The position numbers were made by a program, and so were the translations under genes. A DNA stretch of 64,000 bases, from contig BDSL01000059.1 in the NCBI GenBank assembly GCA_003116995.1, forward strand, positions 372,001 to 436,000. The letters are read 5' to 3'. The stretch's first letter is position 1. Each line of letters begins with the position of its first letter. Under the pieces are notes generated by a model that worked only from the letters and a program-made list of their open reading frames with translations, ran no database searches and was not told the origin of the DNA. Shown in pieces: positions 47,258 through 56,425 of the stretch. The DNA comes from Yamagishiella unicocca (taxonomy: Eukaryota > Chlorophyta > Chlorophyceae > Chlamydomonadales > Volvocaceae).

Positions 47258-47640
47258 GAGTTATCTACTCCCGTGGGCGCCCGGCCCGCGGTGCGGTTGG
47301 GCCGGTGGTCCGCCAAGCCTTGTGTTGCGGCCCGGCGGGCACACCGGGCCGCGGATGGGAATGCCCGGCGGAGTTATTAGCTCCCGCCGGGCACACGGGC
47401 GGCAACTCGGCGGAGTCCCCAACTGCGCCGGGCACAAGGGAGGGAGGGCAGGGGAACCGGCGGAGTCCCCAACTCCGCCGGGCACAAGGGAGGGGGCAGG
47501 GGAACCGGCGAAGTCCCCAACTCCGCCGGGCACAAGGGAGGGGGCAGGAGACCCGGCGGAGTTCCCAACTCCGCCGGGCACAAGGAAGGGGGCAGGGGAA
47601 CCGGCGGAGTCCCCAACTCCGCCGGGCAGGTGTGTACGGG
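47258..47640. repeat. 48-bp tandem array, each unit a GGCGGAGT/ACTCCGCC hairpin
   Basis: Units start at 47408, 47458, 47506, 47554 and 47602 (the first is 50 bp). Each holds GGCGGAGTCCCCAACTCCGC plus C, an 8-bp stem and 5-nt loop. Further hairpins lie at 47362-47391 and ~47330-47355 (GGCCCGGCGGGC..). As 48 bp equals 16 codons, one minus-strand frame encodes a VPGGVGDSAGSPAPSL repeat, which may be the Pro/Gly-rich part of gag. Confidence 0.85.
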
Positions 47641-48106
47641 TCATTGCCAGTTGCTGGTGCTGGTGGCAGGTTCGCCAACTGATCATTGGCCCACGGGTTG
47701 TCTGCAGCCACATAGGGTCAAAGCAGCGTCTTCGGCCCAGTTGGCGAGGGACAGGCTGTTCATGTCCGCCATTGCAATGGCCCTGTTTCGCCGGGTTGCC
47801 GCTGCTGCAAGATTGGTTCTTCCATGGCTAAACAAAAATCGGCGAGTCACGATCAGCGAACTAGACACTCCCGCGCGACTGCACGCCCGCGGATCCGAAA
47901 AGTAGATGGCTAACCTGCCCGCACTCCGCAGACCGGAACCAGGTGCGCAGCGACAACTCTCATAAGTGAGGTGACGGTGAAATAACACGGTGTAACGATT
48001 ACAACAACACGGCGCCGTCGCCTCGGTCAACAACAACAGGCCCAGGCCCCCTCCTGGAGCGCCCAGGCCAACTACCTCTTAGAACCGAATTTTAGGGTAA
48101 AATTCA

Positions 48107-49043
48107 GTGTTCGATAAGCTCCTCTGGCTGCAGCAAAAGAGCACGGGCCAGTACGTCAGCTATCTGAACCAAGGAATCGCGAAAAACTTCCCAAAAGAAA
48201 CCCTTGCAGGCTACACCAACGACACATGTTTAACGGAAAAATGGCGCAGCGCCTCAGCCTCCCTCGACCCCAGGGCCAGCAACACATACCTTACTGTAAC
48301 AGTGGGACAGGGTTACAGGGACCAGGGACCCACTGGAGACTTTGTTTCCTTCCCTTTTCCGCATTGTTTTCGGCCACTTTGTAGAGTTCGATTTACGGCA
48401 CTGCACTTCCTTGCGTTTGGGACCCACTGTTGCTGCGAAGCAAAAGGGATGTACATCAACCGACATAACAAAGCGACGCAAATCATCGCGGACTGCGTGC
48501 ACAGAGGCAAGTTTGGTGGCGGCCTGATGATCATGGATGCTGGCAAAGCTGCTGACCTTCCCCACTACTGCAGTAGCAATCGAGTTCCGGCCTGGATGCT
48601 CCCGCACCTAGGCGCAGAGGACACCCAGCGGATGCGACCGGACATACTGTTTATGCCGAACCTCCCCTCCCGAGTGACCCGGCGGAAACAGTGACAGGGA
48701 CCTGGCGACAAGAGCAAACATACTGTTTACATAACTGGAGTGGGAGTGTCCAGCGAGACCTACAACACGCTGAGAAACTGGCTCAGAAGACCGCGCAACA
48801 TGAAAAACTAGCAGCCGAACTATCCAAGGCAGGATGGGAGGTGCGCTACTCTGAAACATAATTGCCACCCTGGGGACCACAGGCACGCTCCCAAAGACCC
48901 TCAAAACACTCCTCCACCAGCTAGGGGCAACACCAGAGTAAACCACGAAAGCGTGCACGAAAAAAATACTCACCCATACAATAGAGACAGCCGGCTCCAT
49001 CATCCGCGCTCTGCAACACCTGGAGGGCAATCCTAAATAACAA
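48107..49043 (+). pseudogene. Non-LTR retrotransposon C-terminal remnant
   Basis: The frame 48107-48694 includes INRHNKATQIIADCVHRGKF, GGLMIMDAGKAADLP, NRVPAWMLP and QRMRPDILFMPNLP. Broken frames after it read EKTAQHEKLAAELSKAGWEV, IATLGTTGTLPKTLKTLLHQ and AGSIIRALQHLEGN. This series (R/H...A..I...GG....DAG; R.P.W.LP; RPDI; QH..L...L...G) is what I know from the C-terminal end of volvocine non-LTR elements. Several stops and shifts, and no RT domain, mark it as a dead 5'-truncated copy. About 48340-48430 looks like an insertion into it. Confidence 0.5.
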
Positions 49044-49323
49044 ACACATCCCAATTAGACTCCCCGGTGGAGCGGGCATATAGGGGCGGAGTCCGCCCCT
49101 CAGTTCCCCACCCGCTTAATACACGCCAGGAAATGTTTTTTAGCTTTCTCCAGCACCCTTTAATTCCCTCTGTCGGACACCCCTGCCCCTGCTGTCTCCC
49201 TGCTCACAGCGCCCATCCAACACCGTCGCTTCCTCACCCTGTTGCCATTGAGCTGCTCGCGGGAACAGGGGCTTGCCCGCAACCTCGTGCCCTGCGGGCC
49301 CCGCAGACCCAGCTCGTGGCTTT
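49044..49323. other. Short spacer
   Basis: Nothing recognised; it is the probable 3' UTR of the armadillo-repeat gene (minus strand). Confidence 0.4.
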
Positions 49324-51498
49324 CTAACCATCCACAGCTACCGTCATCAGCGCCCCTGCGGCCACTTCCTGCACGCCGGTGACCGGGCTGCCCAACAGCT
49401 TCACGAGAGGAGGGATGGCGCCAGCCTGGGCGATTGGTGACCTGTTGGAGTCATTCACTGCTAGGTTGTCCAGCGCCCCTGCGGCCTGTTGCTGCACGCT
49501 GGCGACCGGGCTGCCCAACAGCTTCACAAGAGGAGGGGTGGCGCCGGCCTGGGTGATTGTGACCTTGTTGGAGTCATTCACTGCTAGGTTCCTCAGCGCC
49601 CCTGCGGCCTGTTGCTGCACGCTGGCGACCGGGCTGCCCAACAGCTTCACGAGAGGACGGATGGCGCCGGCCTGGGCGATGGTGACCTTGTTGGAGTCAT
49701 TGAACGCTAGAATAAGGAGCGCCCCTGCGGCCTGTTGCTGCACGTCGGTGACCAGGCTGCCCAACAGCTTCACGAGAGGACGGATGGCGCCGGCCTGGGC
49801 GATGGTGACCTTGTTGGAGTCATTGAACGCTAGAATAAGGAGCGCCCCTGCGGCCTGTTGCTGCACGTCGGTGACTGGGCTGCCCAACAGCTTCACGAGA
49901 GGACGGATGGCGCCGGCCTGGGCGATGGTGACCTTGTTGGAGTCATTGAACGCTAGAATAAAGAGCGCACTTGCGGCCGAACGCTGCACGTCAGTGACCG
50001 CGCTGCCCAACAGCTTCAGGAGAGGAGAGACGGCGCCGGCCTGGGCGATGGTGACCTTGTTGGAGTCATCATTGCACGCTAGGTTGGAGAGCGCAATTGC
50101 GGCCGAACGCTGCACGTCGGTGACTGGGCTGCCCAACAGCTTCACGAGAGGAGGGATGGCGCCGGCCTGGGTGATGTTGACGTTGCTGGAGTCATTGCAC
50201 GCTAGGTTGGAGAGCGCAGTTGCGGCCGAACGCTGCACGTCGGTGACTGGGCTGCCCAACAGCTTCACGAGAGGAGGGATGGCGCCGGCCTGGGTAATGG
50301 TGACCCTGTTGGAGGCATCCACTGATAGGTTCCCTAGCGCCCCTGCGGCCATTTTCTGCACGCCTGTAACCGTGCTGCCCAACAGTTTCACGAGAGGAGG
50401 GATGGCGCCGGCCTGGGCGACGGTGACCTTGTTGGACTCAATCCTCTCTAGGTTCCTCAGCGCCCCTGCAGCCTGTTCCTGCACCTCGGTGACAGGGCTG
50501 CCCAACAGCTTCACGAGAGGCGGGATGGCGCCGGATTGGGCGATGGTGACCTGGTTGGAGTCATTCTCTGCTAGAATAAAGAGCGCCCCTGCGGCCCTTT
50601 GCTGCACGCCAGTGACGGGGCAGCCCAACAGCTTCACGAGAGGCGGGATGGCGCCGGCCTGGGTGATGGTGACCTTGTTGGAGTCATTCTCTGCTAGATT
50701 CCTCAGCGCTCCTGCGGCCACTTCCTGCACGCCGGCGACCGGGCTGCCCAACAGCTTCGCGAGCGGAGGGATGGCGCCGGCCTGGGCGATGGTGACCTTG
50801 TTGCAGTCATTGAACGCTAGATTGAAGAGCGCCACTGCGGCCTGTTGCTGCATGCCGGTGACCGGGCTGCCCAACAGCTTCACGAGAGGCCTGATGGCGC
50901 CGGCCTGGGTGATGGTGACCTTGTTGGAGTCATTCTCTGCTAGGTTCCTCAGCGCTCCTGCGGCCACTTCCTGCACGCCGGCGACCGGGCTGCCCAACAG
51001 CTTCACGAGAGGAGGGATGGCGCCGGCCTGGGCGATGGTGACCTTGTTGGAGTCATTCTCTGCTAGATTCCAGAGCGCTCCTGCGGCCTGTTGCTGCACG
51101 TTGGTGTCCGTGCTACGCAACAGCTTCACCAGGGGAAGAATTGCGCCGGCCTGGGCAATGGTGACCTTGTTGGAGGCATCCCCCGCTAAACTCCACAGCG
51201 CCCCTGCAGCCTGTTGCTGCACACCGCTGACTCTGCTGCCCAACAGCTTCACAAGAGGAGGGATGGCGCCGGCATGGGCAATGGTGACCTTGTTGGAGGC
51301 ATCCACCGATAGACACTTCAGCACCCCTGCAGCCTGTCGCTGCACACTGGTGACCGCGCTTCCCAACAGCTTCACGAGCGGAGGGATGGCGCCGGCCTGG
51401 GTGATGGTGGCCTTCTTGGAGTCTTTCACTGCTAGATTCTTCAGTGCCCTTACGGCCTGTTGCTGCACATCAGTGTCGGGGCTGCCCAACAGCTTCAC
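49324..51498 (-). CDS. Armadillo-repeat protein, 17 near-identical 41-aa repeats
   Basis: One uninterrupted frame of ~724 codons made of 17 full ARM repeats plus a C-terminal partial (GALMTVAVDG). Consensus unit: PVTGVQQQAAGALRNLAEND and SNKVTIAQAGAIPPLVKLLG plus S, as in Vac8/plant ARM proteins; the fold would be a right-handed superhelix for protein binding. DNA identity between units is high (123-bp period), so the array expanded or homogenised recently. One unit (12) has an extra residue. There is no in-frame ATG before the first repeat: the frame opens after a TAG with DVPSLVKLLGSPDT and the nearest upstream ATG (51512) is in another frame. Either a 5' exon is joined at the CTTGTACAG acceptor-like site near 51525, or the gene has lost its start. 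A TATATA at 51564-51569 lies just upstream. Confidence 0.75.
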   Translation of the reverse strand: MKLLGSPDTDVQQQAVRALKNLAVKDSKKATITQAGAIPPLVKLLGSAVTSVQRQAAGVLKCLSVDASNKVTIAHAGAIPPLVKLLGSRVSGVQQQAAGALWSLAGDASNKVTIAQAGAILPLVKLLRSTDTNVQQQAAGALWNLAENDSNKVTIAQAGAIPPLVKLLGSPVAGVQEVAAGALRNLAENDSNKVTITQAGAIRPLVKLLGSPVTGMQQQAAVALFNLAFNDCNKVTIAQAGAIPPLAKLLGSPVAGVQEVAAGALRNLAENDSNKVTITQAGAIPPLVKLLGCPVTGVQQRAAGALFILAENDSNQVTIAQSGAIPPLVKLLGSPVTEVQEQAAGALRNLERIESNKVTVAQAGAIPPLVKLLGSTVTGVQKMAAGALGNLSVDASNRVTITQAGAIPPLVKLLGSPVTDVQRSAATALSNLACNDSSNVNITQAGAIPPLVKLLGSPVTDVQRSAAIALSNLACNDDSNKVTIAQAGAVSPLLKLLGSAVTDVQRSAASALFILAFNDSNKVTIAQAGAIRPLVKLLGSPVTDVQQQAAGALLILAFNDSNKVTIAQAGAIRPLVKLLGSLVTDVQQQAAGALLILAFNDSNKVTIAQAGAIRPLVKLLGSPVASVQQQAAGALRNLAVNDSNKVTITQAGATPPLVKLLGSPVASVQQQAAGALDNLAVNDSNRSPIAQAGAIPPLVKLLGSPVTGVQEVAAGALMTVAVDG

Positions 51499-51560
51499 AA
51501 GGCTAGGAACATCCCTAGCCTGTACAAGATCCTCTCCTTGTCCACGGCGAGCCTACATTG

Positions 51561-51570
51561 GCATATATAA
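51561..51570 (-). promoter_or_regulatory. TATA-like element before the ARM-repeat frame
   Basis: On the minus strand TTATATATGC lies about 65 bp before the first ARM codon. Its placement suits a TATA box if transcription starts near 51535. Confidence 0.3.
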
Positions 51571-51589
51571 GCCATGATAATCAAAGCTG

Positions 51590-52900
51590 TAGGTGGGAAC
51601 CGGTGCCCGATAGGTCAAGTTCTAACACATGAGGATAATGATGTTTAACATTATTAGTCGACAAATATGACGTCAAACGTAAATATCAGGTGCCAAACTC
51701 ACAAGTATCAACTGTCTTATTGGCCATGGAACACAAAGGTCATAGACTCTAGCTAGGCCCTGTACAGAATGCCGTACTTCTGGCTTGAGTCATTGTTTCG
51801 AGTGCCCGCCCTGTTTCAGAATTCTGCCGACACTGTCGGTTTCTCATACGCTTTCACCTGCATTGTGATCCAATGTTCAAGCCTCACCGTCCAAGAAAGG
51901 CGCCAAAGAGGTGTCCTTTCGTATCCAGCAACACAAGGCGGCTAACGTGAAAGAAAATTCATGGCAGTGAGGCGGCAGTAAGTGCTGCTAGCCCGCCCAG
52001 ACAGCGCCTTCAACTGTTGGCAGCTGGTGCCCACGATTGCGTCGCCCCCACACCTCGTAACCGGGCCTTCTCCCCACCCCTTCAGCCCCATATTCCTCCG
52101 TCAGTGTCACCAGCTGACAAAGTCGCAGCTGCTGCTGACGACATGAAAGCGGTCTGCAACCAGGTGCTCGACGAGCGGCAGGGAGAACTCGCCGATAGGA
52201 TTGTAAGGGTGATGGCGGCCAACCCACCGCCCATGCAGCTACCCCGGCCCCTATGCAGGCTGTGCTCCCACGGCCACAACTGTGTCGGCATCAAATTCTG
52301 AGACCGGTCGCTCAGCCGCAGCCAGCCATGGCACCGTGGCCGCCATGATGCAGATGGCTTTCGTTCCGACCTCTTACCAGGAAATGCTCCTTGTGGCCAA
52401 CGACGCAGGGCGTTGGCCTGTCCGTGGCAATGGCTTACGTTCATAAATTTCTTATCAACTGCGTCGACCCGGGCTTCAAGCCATGGATACTTCAATATGA
52501 CACCGTGCCCGTGTGCCCGCTTCCGCATAGGCTGCTGCTATGGCGCCGTGTGCGCAGTTCCCCTGCACATCGGTTATCATCAGTGTTGGATGTTGGACCG
52601 TTAAGGCGCGGCGCCCGTGTGCGCTTTTGGTTTATGGTTTTGGCTGGGAGTCGGCTCATATTTCAGTATCCCGCAGATACAAAAAACGACGACTGGGTTG
52701 GGAATAATATAGAATTTGGCCGCATCCCAAAGCGTTTTATGATGTAGGCCCCGCGGGCCGGTTGCTTCATAACCGCGGCAAAAACACTCATCTTTCGGCC
52801 ACGAGGCACCCGACACAGGATGTCTTTACCCAAAACATTCTGTAAACATTACAAGAGGAAGGGCCAGATACCCTGTTCTTCGCCCATGTGCACCTGGCCG
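51590..52900. other. Mostly noncoding DNA with one diverged repeat
   Basis: Contains one copy of a diverged repeat (51757-51830) also found at 53717-53790. The frame 52017-52301 includes SVSPADKVAAAADDMKAVCN and DERQGELADRIVRVMAANPP, which is protein-like. It starts at a TTG, has no recognised domain, and may be part of the recombinase element whose remains follow. Confidence 0.35.
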
Positions 52901-52949
52901 TGCTTGTACGCGCACATGCGGGCGGCAGAGGCCTCCTCCTGGACTTGAC

Positions 52950-53531
52950 GATGGGCCCCCGTGTCATTGATGTTTGCGGGTTTTCTCCGATTTGATGACT
53001 TGGCTGAGGTTACGTGCACCACGACCTACTCGTCGCGGAAACCCACATTGAAGTTTTTACCCCTCGCACCAAGACGGACCAGTTCATGAAGGGGGCATGG
53101 GTGGTGATTGTTCGCGTAGGAGGCCCACACTTTCCGGTGGGCCTGGCCTGGTGGAGAGGAGCTCCCTGGTACAGGAGCCTCTCCACGTACCAGTGGGCTC
53201 CCAGCCATCCCGATGAGACGTCGGCCCGCTCCACAGTGCAGCGATCAAAGAACGGGGGACGTCTCCAGCGCGTTCTGGGCACCAGGCCAAAGCCCGTGTC
53301 CAGGACAACACTCTACGGAAACGATTGAAGCAGGTGCTGGAACCGGCGGGGTTCGACAACCGCATCACTGCCCACTCGATGCGTATTGGCGACAACAGTG
53401 AAGCCGCAGCCCATGGAATGACGGCCGAGGTCCGCCAGGCTTATGGACGCTGGCGCAATGACGCAATGGTTCGACACTACACGCGACCAAGGGAGCGCCC
53501 TCACCAACCGCCTGGGCCTTGCCTGAAGTGA
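52950..53531 (+). pseudogene. Second tyrosine recombinase remnant
   Basis: Three frames read as one broken recombinase: LMFAGFLRFDDLAEVTC (52980s; catalytic Arg in FLRFDDL), then ETHIEVFTPRTKTDQFMKGA (53014 frame; the SKTDQ-like segment), then LEPAGFDNRITAHSMRIGDN, EVRQAYGRWRNDAMVRHYTR (53325 frame), giving H-S-M-R, GRW and the nucleophile Tyr in RHYTRP. Unlike the copy at 45-46 kb, this one keeps the Tyr but has lost its frame. It could come from a DIRS-like or Crypton-like element; no RT or RNase H lies beside it. Confidence 0.65.
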
Positions 53532-53550
53532 GCGTAGCTCTTCGGTATGC

Positions 53551-53648
53551 GGTCCCAGTCAGCGGTCCCTCCGAACCCCCCCTTCCTTTCGAGCCAAGGC
53601 TCCGTCAGCACCGCGCGGCATTAGAGCCCAGCAGTGACGAAAAATAGG
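53551..53648 (+). repeat. Direct repeat copy 1 (AAGGCTCCGTC..CCCAGCAGTGACGA)
   Basis: Starts GGTCCCAG, then a C-rich stretch, TTTCGAG, AAGGCTCCGTCAGCACCGC, GGCATTAG, CCCAGCAGTGACGA. The same order recurs at 54291-54390, 740 bp away, bracketing a GC-rich open segment. Confidence 0.7.
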
Positions 53649-53649
53649 A

Positions 53650-54290
53650 TACAGGAGTCGGAAGTACAAAACTGTGGCGTGGAGGCGACGGAACGAAGAG
53701 ATCATAGGCGTTACGCTAAGTTCTGTGCAGAATGCCATACATCTGGCTCGATTCACTCTTTCGAGAACTCTCCCTATTTCGGCATTCCACCTGTACAGAG
53801 AGAGCTTAACCGTCGTTTCCTCGTTCGCTTTTTTCCAGTAAAACTCACGGCCTGGCTCGGCGGCGGTGACCTGGGGGCACTTAGCCCTCTTCAGTCACGT
53901 CAAAAATCAGGACGTTCTGTGTCGGGGCGTTGGGGGACCGTCTTGCGGTTGGGTTCGTTCTGGGGCGCCGTTGCCTCGGGTTTGTCGTTGGGCGGCACGG
54001 GGCCAGCCCTCCGCACACTGGGTTCCTCTCTTTGGGCCGGGGCCCGGCGTTTGGTTTGCACTTGCTCGCTGTTGGAGGCCTCCACGGGCTGGGTTGGTTC
54101 CGTTTTCCGCACCCCTTTGGCCTGTTTCCGGGGGAGGGTCTGTTTCCCGTTTGATCTCGTTGCATTTGCTAATTTCTTGGCCTTTCGGCCGCAGTTCAGT
54201 GGTTGTCTCTTGTGGGCCTCTCCCCTTGTAGGGTTTGCTGCACGGCGCCGTGCAGCGTTCCTCGTCTGTTTTTTGCTCTCTGTAGTGCAA
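53650..54290. other. GC-rich segment between direct repeats
   Basis: Frames are open on both strands (for example 53634-54371 plus, 245 codons; 53907-54290 minus, 127 codons), but none has a recognisable motif and the plus-strand one begins in the repeat. Composition explains the openness. The bracketing repeats suggest a transposon interior or solo insertion. Confidence 0.35.
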
Positions 54291-54390
54291 GGTCCCAGGC
54301 AGCGATTCCCCCGGCCCTCCCCTTCATTTCGAAGGCTCCGTCGGCACCGCAAGGCATTAGCCCAGCAGTGACGAGAGACAGATTACTTGG
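54291..54390 (+). repeat. Direct repeat copy 2
   Basis: GGTCCCAGGC, TTTCGAAGGCTCCGTCGGCA, CCGCAAGGCATTAG, CCCAGCAGTGACGA. Partner of 53551-53648. Confidence 0.7.
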
Positions 54391-55510
54391 GCTGTAGCAC
54401 AGAAGTAGGTGAACCCGGACAAGAGCTGCAAGAGCAGTACTCAGTCGCACCGACAGGCCATTGTGACGGAATGATTCGAGCATCCAATCCTAGAAAGGGT
54501 CTCCCCGTTGAGGTCGTAGAGCGAAGTGCGGTAACCGTGTGCGCCCAAACTGTTACTGGACTAGGGGGGAGCTGAGTGGACTGGCCCCTAATCGGGGGAC
54601 CCAGGGCCTCGAGGTACTCAAGCGGTCACGATGGCAGGCGGGTAGACAATTGTGGACGTACAAGTCTTGTACTGACTTTTGGCATGCATTGATAGCAGTG
54701 TTACGGCATCCTAGGGGCTGTCAAATGCAATGAAGTAGGCGCGCTACGAGTCCATCGGAGTTCATAACAAGCACGCCCGCACAAACGAATAAACACGCAA
54801 CACGCAGGCAAATCCGCCCCACGTAACACAGCTGTGCAGCACCGCGCATAATGGTCGCTGGGTGCCGCTGCTTTACCACGCCCGAGCGCCAGCACGGACG
54901 TCTTAACAACACTTGTTCCGGAGCCAGGGGGATTTTGCGTTTCTGTTCATATGCTGTTGCCGTAACTACAGCGGCGCTAGTGCTGATAGGGTTTCAGTTC
55001 CTTCTCGTCGCAACAAGATCTATCAGCGCCGCCATTACGTTCTGACCTTAAGGCCCAGCAGCTCGGTAACCTGCAGCCCGCCTGCCAGCAGCGGCAGTTC
55101 GCGGGGCTGTGGTGTCGCGCGCTCACGCCACCGCGCAAGAGGCCGAGAAGTGTTACACCCGGTGTCCGCAACCCCCGAAATATTGCTGTATGTGGGACAT
55201 GATCGCGGCAATGCTTACACTCTAGAAACCGCTGCTGCAGTGCCAGGTATTGCTGTCCAATGCAAGAGTTTGCAGATGCAGCGACGGGTGATCGGCACTG
55301 AAACGCGGTTCCTGTGATCGGCCGCGCGAGCAATCTACGAGCACTTGTGGAGCGCTTCTGCACGTGAGGGTGCACGCACTGTCCAGTGGCGCCCAGCAGG
55401 CCAGCGGCAACTCGGTTATAGTATCTATGCCGTGCCGTCGCGCCCGTCGGGGCTCTGCCCTCTATGCTGATTAGTACCCTGACATACTTCTTTCCTCCTT
55501 CGTTTCCGCT
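54391..55510. other. Spacer, no supported gene
   Basis: The long minus-strand frame 54977-55798 (273 codons) overlaps this stretch and the exon at 55511 on the other strand. It has no motif and is best read as a chance or shadow frame. Confidence 0.4.
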
Positions 55511-56425
55511 ATGACATGCAGCATCAGTAATGCGGACCTGTGCCCTACGCCTTTCGGTGCCTCCCCGCGGGGTCCTTGTGTACATCTTGTACAACATTCC
55601 CATGCCTCTCATGAACTCTACACCACCCGCTACGCTACACCAGCCATGCATGCCACAAATCCGTACCACTTCATGGCGGGGGCTCCACAGATGGTTCCCC
55701 GTTTTGTGCTGAAATGTATGCACAACCAACCCGAACCTTCTTCCTACTGGTTTGTCAGAAACAATCACTTTCATGACGAGAACGCCGCGTTCGTCCATTT
55801 ATTTGCTGGTAAGCCCAAATATCTGAGGACCCTAACCACTAAACCCCCTAAATATACTGGGGTGCTATCAATAGTTTTTTGGCATAGGTCACTCATATAC
55901 TACATCGCAAATGAATACCCGCCTAAGCAAGTCCTGGCTGGGCGCAATGGAGGAGTTGGTGTTCTCGGTGTGTGAACGAGGGCCCACCGCGGAACAACAA
56001 AACAAAACAGCGCAGGATAAGGTGGCACAACTAAGCTGGTCGTTATCTAGTTTTAGACGTTATTGTCAACAGCTAAGGGCCGGTATTTCGATGGGGGCAG
56101 GTAAGTCGGTGGGTTTGTGAAGACCTGATTTGCCTTGCATTTGCCGCCTTCTGGTCCAGGGCTCACTGCCAGCGGGCGGTTTTGGGCCCTGCACTGTGCC
56201 TTGGCCCGGTTCTTACGCGCAGATATCATACACGCCACCAAAGTAACAGCACAACTCAATGGGCGGCTGCATCGCCCGTTTGATGCAACATGTAATATTA
56301 ACTCACATTGGCAATGGGGTGCTCATCCACGCTGCCCAGCTTGTCCGGCGTGTCCAAATTCGACCATTCGGCCTGTATTGGTGATATTCATTAGAAAGTT
56401 GCATGTACGCTTTCAGACTGGCTAA
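55511..56425 (+). CDS. Unknown three-exon protein with C-terminal CxxCxxC
   Basis: Exons 55511-~55808, ~55888-56100 and ~56161-56425 join in phase at GTAAGC and GTAAGT donors with TTGGCATAG and CTGGTCCAG acceptors. Product: MTCSISNADLCPTPFGASPR..., then WFVRNNHFHDENAAFVHLFA|G, a middle exon (NTRLSKSWLGAMEELVFSVC, SLSSFRRYCQQLRAGISMG) and a last exon (GRFWALHCALARFLRADIIH, ATKVTAQLNG) ending RCPACPACPNSTIR and a basic tail. The exact phase fit at two introns is the main support. No family is certain. Cysteine-rich CPAC motifs occur in KDZ-type transposases of this group, so a transposon origin is possible. The 5' end may continue upstream (CATGCAG near 55521 resembles an acceptor). Confidence 0.45.

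Larger units (their letters stand above)
45135..47950 (-). mobile_element. Inactive DIRS-like (tyrosine-recombinase) retroelement, RT deleted
   Basis: On the minus strand the order is: a possible gag start (MADMNSLSLANWAEDAALTL, near 47815), a 48-bp repeat array, an RNase H domain, then a tyrosine recombinase ending near 45180. Reverse transcriptase motifs, expected before RNase H, are not found; only scraps remain around 47120-47260. RNase H followed by a phage-integrase-type recombinase is specific to DIRS-like elements (kangaroo and TOC3 are volvocine examples). The element is dead: RT deletion, an in-frame TAG, frameshifts, and a recombinase cut off before its catalytic Tyr. The left boundary coincides with direct repeat copy 2 at 45099-45138. 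Confidence 0.7.

Noticed and set aside
53634..54371. 245-codon plus-strand frame
   Set aside because: Begins inside a repeat and crosses the second direct repeat; composition rather than coding explains it.
54977..55798. 273-codon minus-strand frame
   Set aside because: No motif; overlaps plus-strand exons whose intron phases agree, so it is more likely a shadow.
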